The notes below the pieces were generated by a model. The model had not been told where the DNA came from and did no database searches. It saw nothing but the letters and a program-made list of their open reading frames with translations. Shown one piece after another: positions 16,265-24,480 of a DNA stretch of 64,000 nt (positions within the stretch are counted from its first letter, which is position 1; each line of letters starts with the position of its first letter). Source of the stretch: Mesorhizobium sp. B2-3-4 (GTDB taxonomy: Bacteria > Pseudomonadota > Alphaproteobacteria > Rhizobiales > Rhizobiaceae); NCBI RefSeq assembly GCF_006442315.1, contig NZ_VFVY01000015.1, positions 62,001 through 126,000 on the forward strand. Reading direction: 5' to 3'. The translations under genes and the position numbers were made by a program.

Positions 16265-17267
16265 CTATTGTGCAAAACGCTCTGGCCGGACTTTGGGGGT
16301 GACAATCAGGCCCTGTTTTGACCAATCGTAATCGATAGACCCACGCAGATGTCCTGTGACACTCCGCTCAACCAGCCTGCTGCCATAGCCGGGCGCAGCG
16401 GAAGGTGCCTCAACGAGCGGCCCCCCATTTTCTGTCCAGACGATGATCACCGCTTCGTCCTGCGCCGTGCAGGAAACATCAAGCGTACCGGCCTCGGCCG
16501 ACAGGGCACCATATTTGAGAGAATTGGTGGCAAGTTCATGGATGATAAGCGCCAGAATGGTTGCTGAGGACTCGCCGACGCTCATCCGTGGCACCGACAC
16601 CCGGATGCTCCCACTGAACGCTCCCAGGTCGTCATAAGGCGCGAGCAGGACAGTCAACAAATCGCCAAGCAGCGCCGAGGCGGCCTCGGTTTGGCCGGGC
16701 ACCGGCCGCACCAGATCGTGGGCGCGCCCCAAAGCCGTCAGTCGCTGGGTAAGCTCGCGGGCCATGTCATTGGTCGTGGTCGTCGAACGCCAGCTGATCG
16801 CCGTAAGGCCCCATGCTATGGTGAGCAGGTTCTTGACGCGGTGGCTCATTTCCCCGGCGAGAAGCTCACGGCTCTCTTCGGCCTGTTTGCGTCCGGTCAC
16901 ATCAATGAGGATACCGAACGTCAGCCGCTGGACCATTCCTTCGTCGTCGCCTTGGCCACGGGCGGAGATCCACTTGAGTTCGTCGCCGATCATGATCCGG
17001 AAATCGATGTCGTAGGGGCCGACGATCGACCGGGTGGCGTCGAACCCTGTCGCGGTCGGCAGGATGGATATGCGCGGACAAGTCTTCAAACTTGACGTCT
17101 TTGGTGCGCGGGATGCGCCAAAGTTCATAAGCGCGGTCATCCATGGCCAACGCATCACTGTCCACGTTCCAGGAGCAAAGGGTCACGCCTGCGGCTTCAC
17201 AGCTCGGATCAGGTTCTTGGGTCCCAAAGGAGAGGTTTGAGATGTTCAGCGCTGGTGGTCGTTGCAA
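16265..17267 (-). pseudogene. HWE-family histidine kinase with PAS domain, frameshifted
   Basis: The first frame (from about 17267) encodes a PAS-like N-terminus: AAGVTLCSWNVDSDALAMDDRAYELW and LSAHIHPADRDRVR. Near 17035-17042 the frame shifts, and the second frame resumes ATRSIVGPYDIDFRI, PAC motif LTFGILIDVTGRKQAEE, the phosphoacceptor GEMSHRVKNLLTIAW, the HELATNSLKYGALS N-box and the IVWTENGG segment of HWE kinases. A single indel restores the complete protein. Such kinases feed the PhyR general-stress pathway in alphaproteobacteria (family knowledge). As sequenced, the protein would lack either the sensor or the catalytic domain. Confidence 0.85.
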
Positions 17268-17475
17268 CTCGCAAGAATGTCGAAACGAACAAAACGGATT
17301 CGATGCTCAAAAACTGGCTTGGCCGACCTGGTCATTCCAGGTCAGTGAAGAAGTCGCAGATCAGGTCTGCAATTTCAACCGCCTCGAAATCCGTCATATG
17401 CGCGGCTGTTTCCACCGCAGTCGTTTCCAGGTCATCCTGATCGACCGCCAGAAGGTCGAGAGGCCCGCCTACCGC

Positions 17476-17688
17476 TCAGTCGATAGGCGGATCAATAATC
17501 CCGAAATCCGCGGATTTTGCGGGCCATTCTGCGCTGTCGCCCGGCGCATCCTGACCAAGTCGCATCAACTCCCGCACCGCGTCGGAACGGCTAGGCATGC
17601 GTCTTTCGAAGCGCCAAGCATCCAGAACCGCGAGTTCATCGGCATTCAGCATGATCTGCAGACGATAGGTGCGCCTTGGAATTGTCAT
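17476..17688 (-). CDS. Ribbon-helix-helix domain protein
   Basis: 70 residues from ATG 17688, with GGAGA five bases upstream. TYRLQIMLNADELAVLDAWR and the following SRSDAVRELMRLG match the beta-helix-helix arrangement of Arc/MetJ-type DNA-binding proteins, with a short acidic tail. No toxin gene adjoins, so an antitoxin role is not supported; it may be a stand-alone regulator. Confidence 0.75.
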   Translation of the reverse strand: MTIPRRTYRLQIMLNADELAVLDAWRFERRMPSRSDAVRELMRLGQDAPGDSAEWPAKSADFGIIDPPID

Positions 17689-17804
17689 CCGCTCTCCGTT
17701 TGCCCTTTCGCGGCCCCACTCTCCGCGCCCAGGCCCCCTCTCCCGCGATTGCATCCATACGGCTGCCCACCCGAGGCAGCCGTTTGGATGGTGACAAAAA
17801 AATG

Positions 17805-18266
17805 TCAGGCACAGGCAAGTTCGACGCTGGCGGTTGCGCCCACTCCACCTGGCGCGCGCGGACGCGGCGCGACTGCTGCAGGGCATGGGGGCGGATCGTT
17901 ATCATCGTCGGGACCGAAGAACCGGCCGCTCCGTCGCCAGCCCGCGTCACGACGTGAAGACGACCGCCAAGGCAGGACGTGGGCAGAAAATTTTTCCACG
18001 GCCTCGGGCGTCTTATCCAAGGCCTTCAAAGCGCTCAGAATGCGCTCGACAGGCATAACCGTACCGTTGTCCAGCCGGCGTAGGGTTGGATGGTTCTCCA
18101 CCGCATAGACGTCGGATGCCCAAGAGGCGAGCAAGGCCCGTTTCTCGGCACGACTGGGACGCGGATGGTCGACCACCTTGGCCGGATCGTCGAGCAGACA
18201 GAAAAATGCTTCGAGCTTGCCAAGGCGTGGCAAGAAGTGTGTCGGTGTCTGATAGCGTGTGTTCAT
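17805..18266 (-). CDS. Conserved hypothetical protein, MNTRYQTP type
   Basis: 153 residues. ATG 18266 is preceded by GGAGAACGGAG. The N-terminal 100 residues (FLPRLGKLEAFFCLLDDP, RAEKRALLASWASDVYAVE, then PTLRRLDNGTVMPVERILSALKAL) look folded. The tail is Asp/Pro/Arg-rich and disordered (DDDNDPPPCPAAVAPRPR). I know this as a recurrent rhizobial hypothetical protein of unknown function. It lies downstream of the Hsp20 gene on the same strand. Confidence 0.78.
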   Translation of the reverse strand: MNTRYQTPTHFLPRLGKLEAFFCLLDDPAKVVDHPRPSRAEKRALLASWASDVYAVENHPTLRRLDNGTVMPVERILSALKALDKTPEAVEKFSAHVLPWRSSSRRDAGWRRSGRFFGPDDDNDPPPCPAAVAPRPRAPGGVGATASVELACA

Positions 18267-18286
18267 CTCCGTTCTCCGCAATCTGG

Positions 18287-18310
18287 GCCTCCCGGCCGTG
18301 ACCGGGAGGC
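18287..18310 (-). terminator. Perfect GC hairpin between Hsp20 and the next gene
   Basis: GCCTCCCGG (18287-18295) and CCGGGAGGC (18302-18310) form a nine-base perfect stem with a six-base loop. No T tract follows on either strand; it may be a weak terminator or an RNA-stability element. Confidence 0.45.
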
Positions 18311-18343
18311 GGACCGCAGTATTATGGTTACAAGTCGTGTTGA

Positions 18344-18805
18344 TCAGGCGGCTTTCCGTGCGCGTTCCGTATCCTGTGATATCTGCTTGCTGACCACAGC
18401 GTCGCCTGACCCGATGCTGATGCGGCGGGGCTTCAGCTCCTCGGGAACCTCCCGGATGATGTCGATGGCGAGCAGGCCGTTCTCAAGGCTTGCCGCCTTG
18501 ATCTTCATGTGGTCGGCCAGTCTGAACGACTGCCTGAAGCTGCGGTAGGCGATCCCCTGGTGGAGCAACTGGCGACCACTCTGGTCATCGGCCTTCTGGC
18601 CGACAACGAGCAGTTCGGGTCCATGCTGGGTCAGTTCAACCTCGTCTGGGCTGAACCCCGCAATCGCCATGGCGATCCGATAGTCGTTCTCGCCGACCTT
18701 CTCGATGTTGTAGGGCGGCCAGTCAGTCCGAGTGCCGCTGTCGAGCATGTCGAACAGACGGTCGAAACCAACGGTGGTGCGATACAGAGAGTCAAAGGTT
18801 CTCAT
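18344..18805 (-). CDS. Small heat-shock protein, Hsp20 family (IbpA-like)
   Basis: 153 residues from ATG 18805, with AAGGAG nine bases upstream. MRTFDSLYRTTVGFDRLFDML and YPPYNIEK-like WPPYNIEKVGENDYRIAMAIAGF are the class A rhizobial IbpA N-terminus. The alpha-crystallin domain runs to about residue 130, with AYRSFRQSFRLADHMKIKAASLENGLL as its conserved end. ATP-independent holdase for unfolded proteins. The 5' leader carries a ROSE-like thermosensor element, so translation is probably heat-controlled. Confidence 0.96.
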   Translation of the reverse strand: MRTFDSLYRTTVGFDRLFDMLDSGTRTDWPPYNIEKVGENDYRIAMAIAGFSPDEVELTQHGPELLVVGQKADDQSGRQLLHQGIAYRSFRQSFRLADHMKIKAASLENGLLAIDIIREVPEELKPRRISIGSGDAVVSKQISQDTERARKAA

Positions 18806-18870
18806 AGCCACATTCTCCTTAAAAGCAACATGGGTACAAAGGACGCCGCCCTCTGCGGCGCCGCCAGTCC
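18806..18870 (-). promoter_or_regulatory. ROSE-like RNA thermometer in the Hsp20 leader
   Basis: In the transcript the Shine-Dalgarno AGGAG (DNA 18819-18815) is preceded four bases earlier by UUGCU (18828-18824). These pair with the G-opposite-G mismatch characteristic of ROSE elements, whose U(U/C)GCU motif masks the ribosome binding site. Further upstream, GGACTGGCGGC and GCGGCGTCC (18870-18841) form a larger imperfect hairpin, as in the multi-hairpin ROSE architecture. Upstream boundaries are not determined. Confidence 0.6.
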
Positions 18871-19041
18871 TGCCGAGCCATACGGCCTCGACGGACGATG
18901 AGTTAGGGGCGGACCGAAACGGCTTCAAGAGGCTAATTGCAAAAAATTCGAAGGATCTGAATCGCCATCCCGAAAGGGCAGTTGAGCCTCGCCGTGCCTC
19001 GCGACCGGTCCCCTCAAGCCCGGATACGGCGAGGCACCGAC

Positions 19042-19137
19042 ATGCTGGAACCTCTCTACCTGCAGCTTTGCCAGCACGATACGCTTTCCGACGACTAGAA
19101 GGCTCTTTTGGCCGACGTGTGCTCTGGGGAAAATGCC
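19042..19137 (+). pseudogene. 5' remnant of a Crp/Fnr gene (MLES subtype)
   Basis: From the ATG at 19042 the translation MLEPLYLQLCQHDTLSDD aligns with MLESLYLQLGKHDELSND of the gene at 48412. A TAG stop follows, then KALLADVCSGEN in the same frame, matching RTLLAEAISLGK. Homology is lost after about 30 codons. The remaining gene is absent, so this is a truncated copy. Confidence 0.75.
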
Positions 19138-19571
19138 CCATCTGGCCGCCGCCCCACTGGGCACACAGCGAACGCATTCGCCGGTCCGGCAAATTGCGGT
19201 GGCAAGCCAAAAAATCCACGGCGTGGTTCATGAAATTCCAGCGAGAGACCGGCTTGAACGCGTGTTTTACTCGCCCAAGCCCAGGCTGCGGCCGGCGATG
19301 AGAATGGACATTTGCCAATGTGCGCTTGGCGTGCAGTGCCTATTACCGAACGCCGTAAGAGATTGAGAAAAAATCAGCTGGAACTCGCCGTCTTTTCCCG
19401 GGTCGCCAAGGGTTAATCGTGGTCGTGAAATGAGACGCTTGCGCAGTCCATTGCCAGGGAGCCCGGCACCACCGGGGACCACGCGCGAGAGCTATTCGCC
19501 TGATCGACATGACTGCCCGCAATGCGCGGCAGGTGCTACCGCAGCTGCGTGACGTCCGCAGTGCCGCTCTG
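19138..19571. other. Intergenic stretch without supported genes
   Basis: Lies between the Crp remnant and the receiver protein. No further Crp homology and no credible coding frame were found. Confidence 0.4.
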
Positions 19572-19943
19572 CTATCCAGTCATCTTCTGTTGCCGCCCGG
19601 TGGCCATGGCCTTGAGAAGCCGGACGACTTCTGCCGGTTCGGTTGGCTTGAGCACCGTAACCCATGGGCAAAGGCTTCGTGCATATCGACCGCGCCCAAG
19701 CCGGTATATAACACGAAGGGTGCCGCCGTGGTCAGCCAGCGTGATCGCCGCCTCATGGCACTCGCCATCCGGGAGTCTGACGTCCAGGACCGCGGCGGCG
19801 GGCGTGTGGTCCTTGAGGAACCGATTTGCCTCGGCGCAAGACGTCGCCACCGCGACCGTGAAACCGGCGTCGGCAAGGGCACACTCCACGTCCAAGGCAA
19901 TCAACGCTTCGTCGTCAACGACCAAGACAGGAGGTTTTTCCAT
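19572..19943 (-). CDS. Single-domain response regulator receiver, with an out-of-frame segment
   Basis: 123 residues. Receiver residues are present: Asp10/Asp11 (VLVVDDEALI), phospho-acceptor Asp54 (AAVLDVRLPDG) and Lys99 (VTVLKPTEP). Between about residues 75 and 92 the reading frame gives IYRLGRGRYARSL, while the neighbouring frame gives FVLYTGLGAVDMHEAFAHG, a normal receiver beta4-alpha4 segment with the conserved Thr. Two compensating indels near 19715-19722 and 19662-19670 explain this. The switch Thr is lost, so signalling is probably impaired. It is divergent from the HWE kinase at 20127. Confidence 0.8.
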   Translation of the reverse strand: MEKPPVLVVDDEALIALDVECALADAGFTVAVATSCAEANRFLKDHTPAAAVLDVRLPDGECHEAAITLADHGGTLRVIYRLGRGRYARSLCPWVTVLKPTEPAEVVRLLKAMATGRQQKMTG

Positions 19944-20070
19944 GAGCGTAGAGTTGCACAGCTGTAGCTAAAACACGAGTGAAGGCCGACGCCCCCGTAA
20001 GGGTCAAGTTTGCGCGGCCGCTGTTTGATGTCAAGTTGAGCTTCGGGCGCCGCGCCAAGGGCGGGACTCT

Positions 20071-20096
20071 GGAACGGAATGATCACCAGCCGCGTT
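20071..20096 (+). promoter_or_regulatory. EcfG-type promoter (N17 spacing) deciding the kinase start
   Basis: GGAAC at 20071-20075, 17 bases, CGTT at 20093-20096. Transcription would begin near 20103, so the kinase must start at ATG 20127 and not at the earlier ATG 20079. Confidence 0.7.
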
Positions 20097-20126
20097 GTAG
20101 GCGGTTATGGTCAGACGGGGATTGGG

Positions 20127-21920
20127 ATGGACGAAGTACCGCAGGCGAAGGTTACCGCCTTCAAGAAGCCGGAAGTACCCGGCGAGGAAGGCCGCGATTT
20201 CGACTATCAGGATTTTTTCGAAAACGGCGCCGTCGCGCTCCACTTGGTGAGCGCAAACGGCATCATTCTGCACGCCAATAAGGCTGAGCTCGATCTCCTC
20301 GGTTATCCGACAGAAGACTATGTCGGCCGCCACATTGCCGAATTCTATCCCGACCGACACGTCATCGATGACATTCTCGAGCGGCTAATCAGCGGCGAAA
20401 AGATCGCGAGATATCCGGCGCAGTTGCGGGCCTGTGACGGTTCGATAAAGCATGTCGAAATCACGTCGAGCGGCTATTTCCGGGACGGCAAGTTGATCCA
20501 CACAAGGTGCTTCACAGCCGATGTGACCGATCTGGAACACACCCGCTCTGAACTCAGGCAGCAGGACAGCACCTACCACCAGATTCTCGACGGCCTTCCG
20601 GTCGCCATCTACACGACGGATCAGCATGGCACGATTACCTATTACAATCGCGCCGCGGCCGATCTTGCAGGCAGGGAGCCCGTTATCGGCAAGGACAAAT
20701 GGTGCGTGACGTTCAAGCTGTTCACGGCCGACGGCAAGGAATTGCCGCACGACGAGTGTCCTATGGCGATCACGCTCAAGGAAAACCGGCCGGTACGCAA
20801 TCAGCAGGCCCTAGCGCGGCGTCCGGATGGATCATTTTTTCCGGTCCTCCCCCACCCGACGCCTCTGCGGGATGAGCAGGGCCACTTGCTTGGTGCGGTC
20901 AATATGCTGCTCGACCTGACGGACCGCCAGCGTGCCGAAGAAGCCAGGCAACATTTGTCGGCGATAGTGGAATCCTCGTTCGACGCAATCGTCAGCAAGG
21001 ATCTCAGCACCGTCATCAAGAGCTGGAACCAAGGCGCCGAGCGACTCTTCGGCTATACCGCCGCCGAAGCGATCGGCAACTCGGTGACCATGCTGATCCC
21101 GGAGGAACACCAACATGAAGAACCCCGTATTCTCGAACGCATTCGGCGTGGCGAACGCGTCGAACCTTTCGAAACGACCCGCCAGCGCAAGGATGGCAGC
21201 CTGGTTCCGGTTTCGCTGACGATCTCGCCCGTGCGTAACGCAACCGGGCAGATCGTCGGCGCATCGAAGATTGTGCGGGACATCACGTCGGCGAAGGAGA
21301 ATGAATACCGCATCCGGATGCTGATGCGCGAGGTCAACCACCGCGTGAAAAACCAGTACTCGGTCATCCTGTCGATGATCCGGGAAACCAACAAGCGGGC
21401 GGAGACACCCAGGCAGTTTGAATCCCAGGTGCGCGAGCGCATCATGGCGCTGTCTCGATCCCACGATCTCCTTGTATCAGCCGACTGGAAGGGCGCCTCC
21501 GTTGATGGGCTCTTGAAGGCCCAGGCCCAGCCTTTCCCAAGGGGCGACGTGATCGATATGTCGGGCCCATCATTGGTCCTCAGCCCCAATGCAGTGCAGT
21601 ATCTCGGGATTGCGTTTCACGAATTGGCGACGAACTCGGCAAAATACGGCGTGCTTTCAGGGGACGATGGGAAGATATCGGTCAACTGGAGCATCACCGG
21701 TTCCGGAGCATCGAGACTTTTTCAGCTCACCTGGGCCGAAACCGATGGGCCGCAAGTCCAGACCATTGGAGAGGGCGGCTTCGGAACCGTGGTCCTCAAG
21801 CGGGTGGCGCCAGCGGCGGTTAGTGGGCAAGGCAGTCTCAAGCACGGGCCGCGTGGGGTGAGGTGGAGCTTGGAAGCGCCGTTGGTCGCCGTGGAGGCGT
21901 CCGTTGCCGATGGGAGTTAG
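20127..21920 (+). CDS. PAS-PAS-PAS HWE-family sensor histidine kinase
   Basis: 597 residues, no transmembrane helix, so a cytoplasmic sensor. Three PAS domains lie at about 30-145 (GAVALHLVSANGIILHAN), 155-270 (QILDGLPVAIYTTDQHGTI) and 280-395 (SFDAIVSKDLSTVIKSWNQGAERLFGYTAAEA). The phosphoacceptor box REVNHRVKNQYSVI is near residue 405, then the HELATNSAKYGVLSGDDG N-box and the LTWAETDG segment. HWE kinases act in the PhyR-NepR-EcfG stress cascade or in light/redox sensing (family knowledge). An EcfG-type promoter upstream supports autoregulation; the divergent neighbour is a receiver protein. Confidence 0.93.
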   Translation: MDEVPQAKVTAFKKPEVPGEEGRDFDYQDFFENGAVALHLVSANGIILHANKAELDLLGYPTEDYVGRHIAEFYPDRHVIDDILERLISGEKIARYPAQLRACDGSIKHVEITSSGYFRDGKLIHTRCFTADVTDLEHTRSELRQQDSTYHQILDGLPVAIYTTDQHGTITYYNRAAADLAGREPVIGKDKWCVTFKLFTADGKELPHDECPMAITLKENRPVRNQQALARRPDGSFFPVLPHPTPLRDEQGHLLGAVNMLLDLTDRQRAEEARQHLSAIVESSFDAIVSKDLSTVIKSWNQGAERLFGYTAAEAIGNSVTMLIPEEHQHEEPRILERIRRGERVEPFETTRQRKDGSLVPVSLTISPVRNATGQIVGASKIVRDITSAKENEYRIRMLMREVNHRVKNQYSVILSMIRETNKRAETPRQFESQVRERIMALSRSHDLLVSADWKGASVDGLLKAQAQPFPRGDVIDMSGPSLVLSPNAVQYLGIAFHELATNSAKYGVLSGDDGKISVNWSITGSGASRLFQLTWAETDGPQVQTIGEGGFGTVVLKRVAPAAVSGQGSLKHGPRGVRWSLEAPLVAVEASVADGS

Positions 21921-21984
21921 AGGTCAGCTTCTCCGACTTCTGACTGCTTTGCATTGATCGCAGCGCCATCATGCCCGTGGACCT

Positions 21985-22862
21985 TTAGTTTGCTCTCGAA
22001 AACGGTACCTGCGGCCCCTTCCGCTCGCCGACGGTTTGCCCGAAACGCACAAGAAGTCCCGTAGCGATCTGGCGCGAGACTGCTTGTGAAAACAGAAATC
22101 CCTGACCAAGCTCGCAGCCGATGTCCAAGAGCATGCTGGCCTGCAGCTCGCTTTCGATGCCTTCGGCAACCACTCGGATGTTGAGTTTGCGCGCGATATC
22201 AATTAGCCCTTCGACGATTGCAAGGCTCGGGTCCCCCTGCCCGAGGCGGTCGATGAAAGATTTGTCGATCTTGATGACGTCGACAGGCATCGTAAGCAGG
22301 TGCGTGAGCGAGGCAAAGCCGGTCCCGAAATCATCGAGCGCCACGCGAAGGCCATGGGCGCGCAGTGCCTTGATCTCCCGGGCCACAATAGGATCACGCT
22401 GGCCGAGATAGACTGATTCCGTGACCTCAAGGATGAGTTATGCTTCAGTGGCACATTTCTCGGCCGAATGCAGCTTCGAGTCGCCCGTAAAGGGTTCCGC
22501 TGTTAAAGTCGGCTGAAGAAATGTTGATGCCAATATGTTGCAGCGGAATGCCCTGGTCCAGCCAGGCGCGCGTCGGCCGAAACAGTGGCCATCATGCGTT
22601 CCGTCAAATTCGAGGCGACGCTGACATCGGAGGTTGCATGGTGGAAAGCGGCGGCCGAAACAATCTCCCCGTCGGGCTTACGAAGGCGGCAAAGCGCCTC
22701 CATACCAACGATCGCACGGGTATCGAGACGCAGGATCGGTTGATAGAAAGCGTCGATCCGGCCTTCGCGCAAGGCCGCATCAACGTCGCGGATCACCTCG
22801 ATACGAGTCTTGATGGCACTGCCGATCCCGGCCAGTACTGCACCCGAGCTGAAGGCCATATA
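21985..22862 (-). pseudogene. EAL-domain c-di-GMP phosphodiesterase remnant with at least three frameshifts
   Basis: Read from 22862 downward: KTRIEVIRDVDAALREGRIDAFYQPI and VGMEALCRLRKPDGEIV are the start of an EAL domain that seems to have lost its upstream part. After SADAR the frame shifts to AWLDQGIPLQHIGINISSADF, shifts again at a shortened A run (REM for REN-VPLKH), and again before LILEVTESVYLGQRDPIVA. The last frame continues VALDDFGTGFASLTHLL, IKIDKSFIDRL and VVAEGIESELQASMLLDIGCELGQGFLFS. The catalytic segments exist but cannot be translated as one protein. Confidence 0.88.
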
Positions 22863-22981
22863 CGCGGTCCAGTCGACTGACTAGTCCTGCGCGCTCCTCG
22901 CCTGCGTCGACCTAAATCGCTTGACCCTCATCTGGGTGCCGCAGGTTGCGTCCGCACAGCCAATGCGTGCGAAGATTTTCG

Positions 22982-23008
22982 TGCTCGCCGCCGATAAGGC
23001 GGCGAGCA
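22982..23008. terminator. 11-bp perfect hairpin downstream of the DUF1236 gene
   Basis: TGCTCGCCGCC (22982-22992), loop GATAA, GGCGGCGAGCA (22998-23008), then TTT on the plus strand. It sits 30 bases beyond the DUF1236 stop and before the EAL remnant. The T tract is short; it is probably a transcript 3' end or a boundary element. Confidence 0.55.
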
Positions 23009-23037
23009 TTTCCATACATTGTTCAGAACGATCTGAC

Positions 23038-23388
23038 CTACTCGGAATCGAGAACCTGCACGATTTCGTGGGTCTCCGGGTCCACGAGGACAGTTCTGCC
23101 GTCGATAACCGTATAACGATATTTCACATTAGGAACCTCGCGCAACTCAACGGTGTCCGGGAGACGCGATCCCAAATTCAACTCCACTCCTGGCAGCTTG
23201 ATCGAAGCCAGAGGATTCTTGTGAACATACTCGCGAATGATCGTCTGTTCCTCGGGTTTAACGATGGTCGTGCTGTGGGTCACAACGGTTTCATCAGCAG
23301 GCTTGACGACGACCGTATCCGCTGATGCTGCTCCGATGCCGGCTGTGAACAGCAATGCCGCGGTGACTGTCATAAGACTCGGTCTCAT
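23038..23388 (-). CDS. DUF1236 periplasmic protein
   Basis: 116 residues from ATG 23388, with AGGAG eight bases upstream. A signal peptide (about 1-21, ending ASA) precedes a mature part with VREYV-like IIREYVHKNPLASI, then VPNVKYRYTVIDGRTVLVDPETHEIVQVL, the hallmark of DUF1236. The family consists of secreted rhizobial proteins of unknown function. A near-consensus EcfG promoter lies about 55 bases upstream. Confidence 0.88.
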   Translation of the reverse strand: MRPSLMTVTAALLFTAGIGAASADTVVVKPADETVVTHSTTIVKPEEQTIIREYVHKNPLASIKLPGVELNLGSRLPDTVELREVPNVKYRYTVIDGRTVLVDPETHEIVQVLDSE

Positions 23389-23442
23389 CTCCAATCTCCT
23401 TTTTCACACTATTCTGGGAGCGCACGCTTGCGCCCAACATAG

Positions 23443-23467
23443 AACTATCAAGCGGGGCACTCGTTCC
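23443..23467 (-). promoter_or_regulatory. Near-consensus EcfG-type promoter
   Basis: Minus strand: GGAAC (23467-23463), 16 bases, AGTT (23446-23443). It points at the DUF1236 gene starting at 23388. Confidence 0.5.
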
Positions 23468-23590
23468 GCTTTCTCTGCTCGCGAACGTTCGCCAGCTGAA
23501 GCGTTGGAAAAGGAGCCGAGCCACGCTCGGTCCAGCGACACTTTCAGAATCGGCCGACAGCAAAGGATATGATGCAGGCAAGGCTCGGCC

Positions 23591-23845
23591 TCATCGTCCA
23601 ATTAACGTCAGGCCGAATAGAATGGCTAACCACAAGCCTGTCGCCGCTACCGCCAGGCGCGGCAAAATGCCCCCGCTGCTCAATTGCATGAACATAGTGG
23701 CGATGATCGCAGCCTTGGCCGCGGCGATCACCAGGTTGAGCGCCGAGTTGAATCCTCCAAGGTCGAAGGACGACGAGCCGACCGTCAAAGCCAGTAAGGC
23801 CAGCAGCACGAGATATACGAATGTGAGTTTGCGAATGTCGCTCAT
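23591..23845 (-). CDS. coxD: Cytochrome c oxidase subunit IV-like protein
   Basis: 84 residues. Start ATG 23845 overlaps the subunit III stop (ATGA). Three hydrophobic helices (YLVLLALLALTVG, LNLVIAAAKAAIIATMFMQL, VAATGLWLAILFGLTLIG) with the AAKAAIIATMFM stretch are typical of the small prokaryotic subunit IV (CoxD/CtaF type). It is the last gene of the ACIII-caa3 operon; no T-rich terminator was seen after it. Confidence 0.88.
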   Translation of the reverse strand: MSDIRKLTFVYLVLLALLALTVGSSSFDLGGFNSALNLVIAAAKAAIIATMFMQLSSGGILPRLAVAATGLWLAILFGLTLIGR

Positions 23846-24480
23846 CGGTTGATCAGGTAGAGAATGGGGAACAGGAAAACCCAGACGATATCGACGAAAT
23901 GCCAGTAAAGGCCGATCGCCCGTACGCGGCGAAGCCGACTGGACTGCGTCGCGCTCGACCACATCACCAGCATGCCTGCGATGACGACGATGCCGCCAAT
24001 GAGATGCACTGCATGCAGCGACGCCATCGCGAAATAGAGGCCGAAGAAGAATTCGGCATGCACAGGATCGGGTCCATCATAGGTGAACGGGACGCCAAGC
24101 ACCGGAGCGATGCCCTCGCGGAACTCCATCGTGTATTCCGCTGCCTTGATGCCGAGGAACACCAGGCCCAGCAGCGCCGTCGCAGCGAGCGACCAGGTCG
24201 ATGCACGCCAGCGGCCTCTGTTGCCGAAGAGGTGTGCGAGCGCCATGCTGAAACTGGACGTGATCAGCACGACGGTGTTCAGCGTGCCGAGTGGCAGTGA
24301 CAGGTGGTGTGATGCGGCGGCGAAGGCTGGTCCATAGCTGATCCTTGCAATCAAGAACACCAGCAAGATCGCGCCGAACAGCATGGCTTCAGAACCGATG
24401 AAGATCCACATGGCGAACGTATCGGCCGCTTGTTCGCGGGCCGGCTTGTCGAAGGCGACGCTTTCTGTCGACGCACCCAT
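23842..24480 (-). CDS. coxC: Cytochrome c oxidase subunit III
   Basis: 212 residues. Start ATG 24480 overlaps the subunit I stop (TGATG). FAMWIFIGSEAMLFGAIL at the N-terminus, LITSSFSMALAHLF, FFGLYFAMASLHAVHLIGG and YWHFVDIVWVFLFPILYL are the conserved helices of the seven- or five-helix subunit III family; the length suits the five-helix form found in caa3-type oxidases. It stabilises the catalytic core. Confidence 0.95.
   Translation of the reverse strand: MGASTESVAFDKPAREQAADTFAMWIFIGSEAMLFGAILLVFLIARISYGPAFAAASHHLSLPLGTLNTVVLITSSFSMALAHLFGNRGRWRASTWSLAATALLGLVFLGIKAAEYTMEFREGIAPVLGVPFTYDGPDPVHAEFFFGLYFAMASLHAVHLIGGIVVIAGMLVMWSSATQSSRLRRVRAIGLYWHFVDIVWVFLFPILYLINR

Noticed and set aside
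18806..19318. Open frame upstream of and in phase with Hsp20
   Set aside because: Composition is unlike protein, the conserved Hsp20 N-terminus begins at 18805 with its own ribosome binding site, and the leader holds the ROSE-like element.
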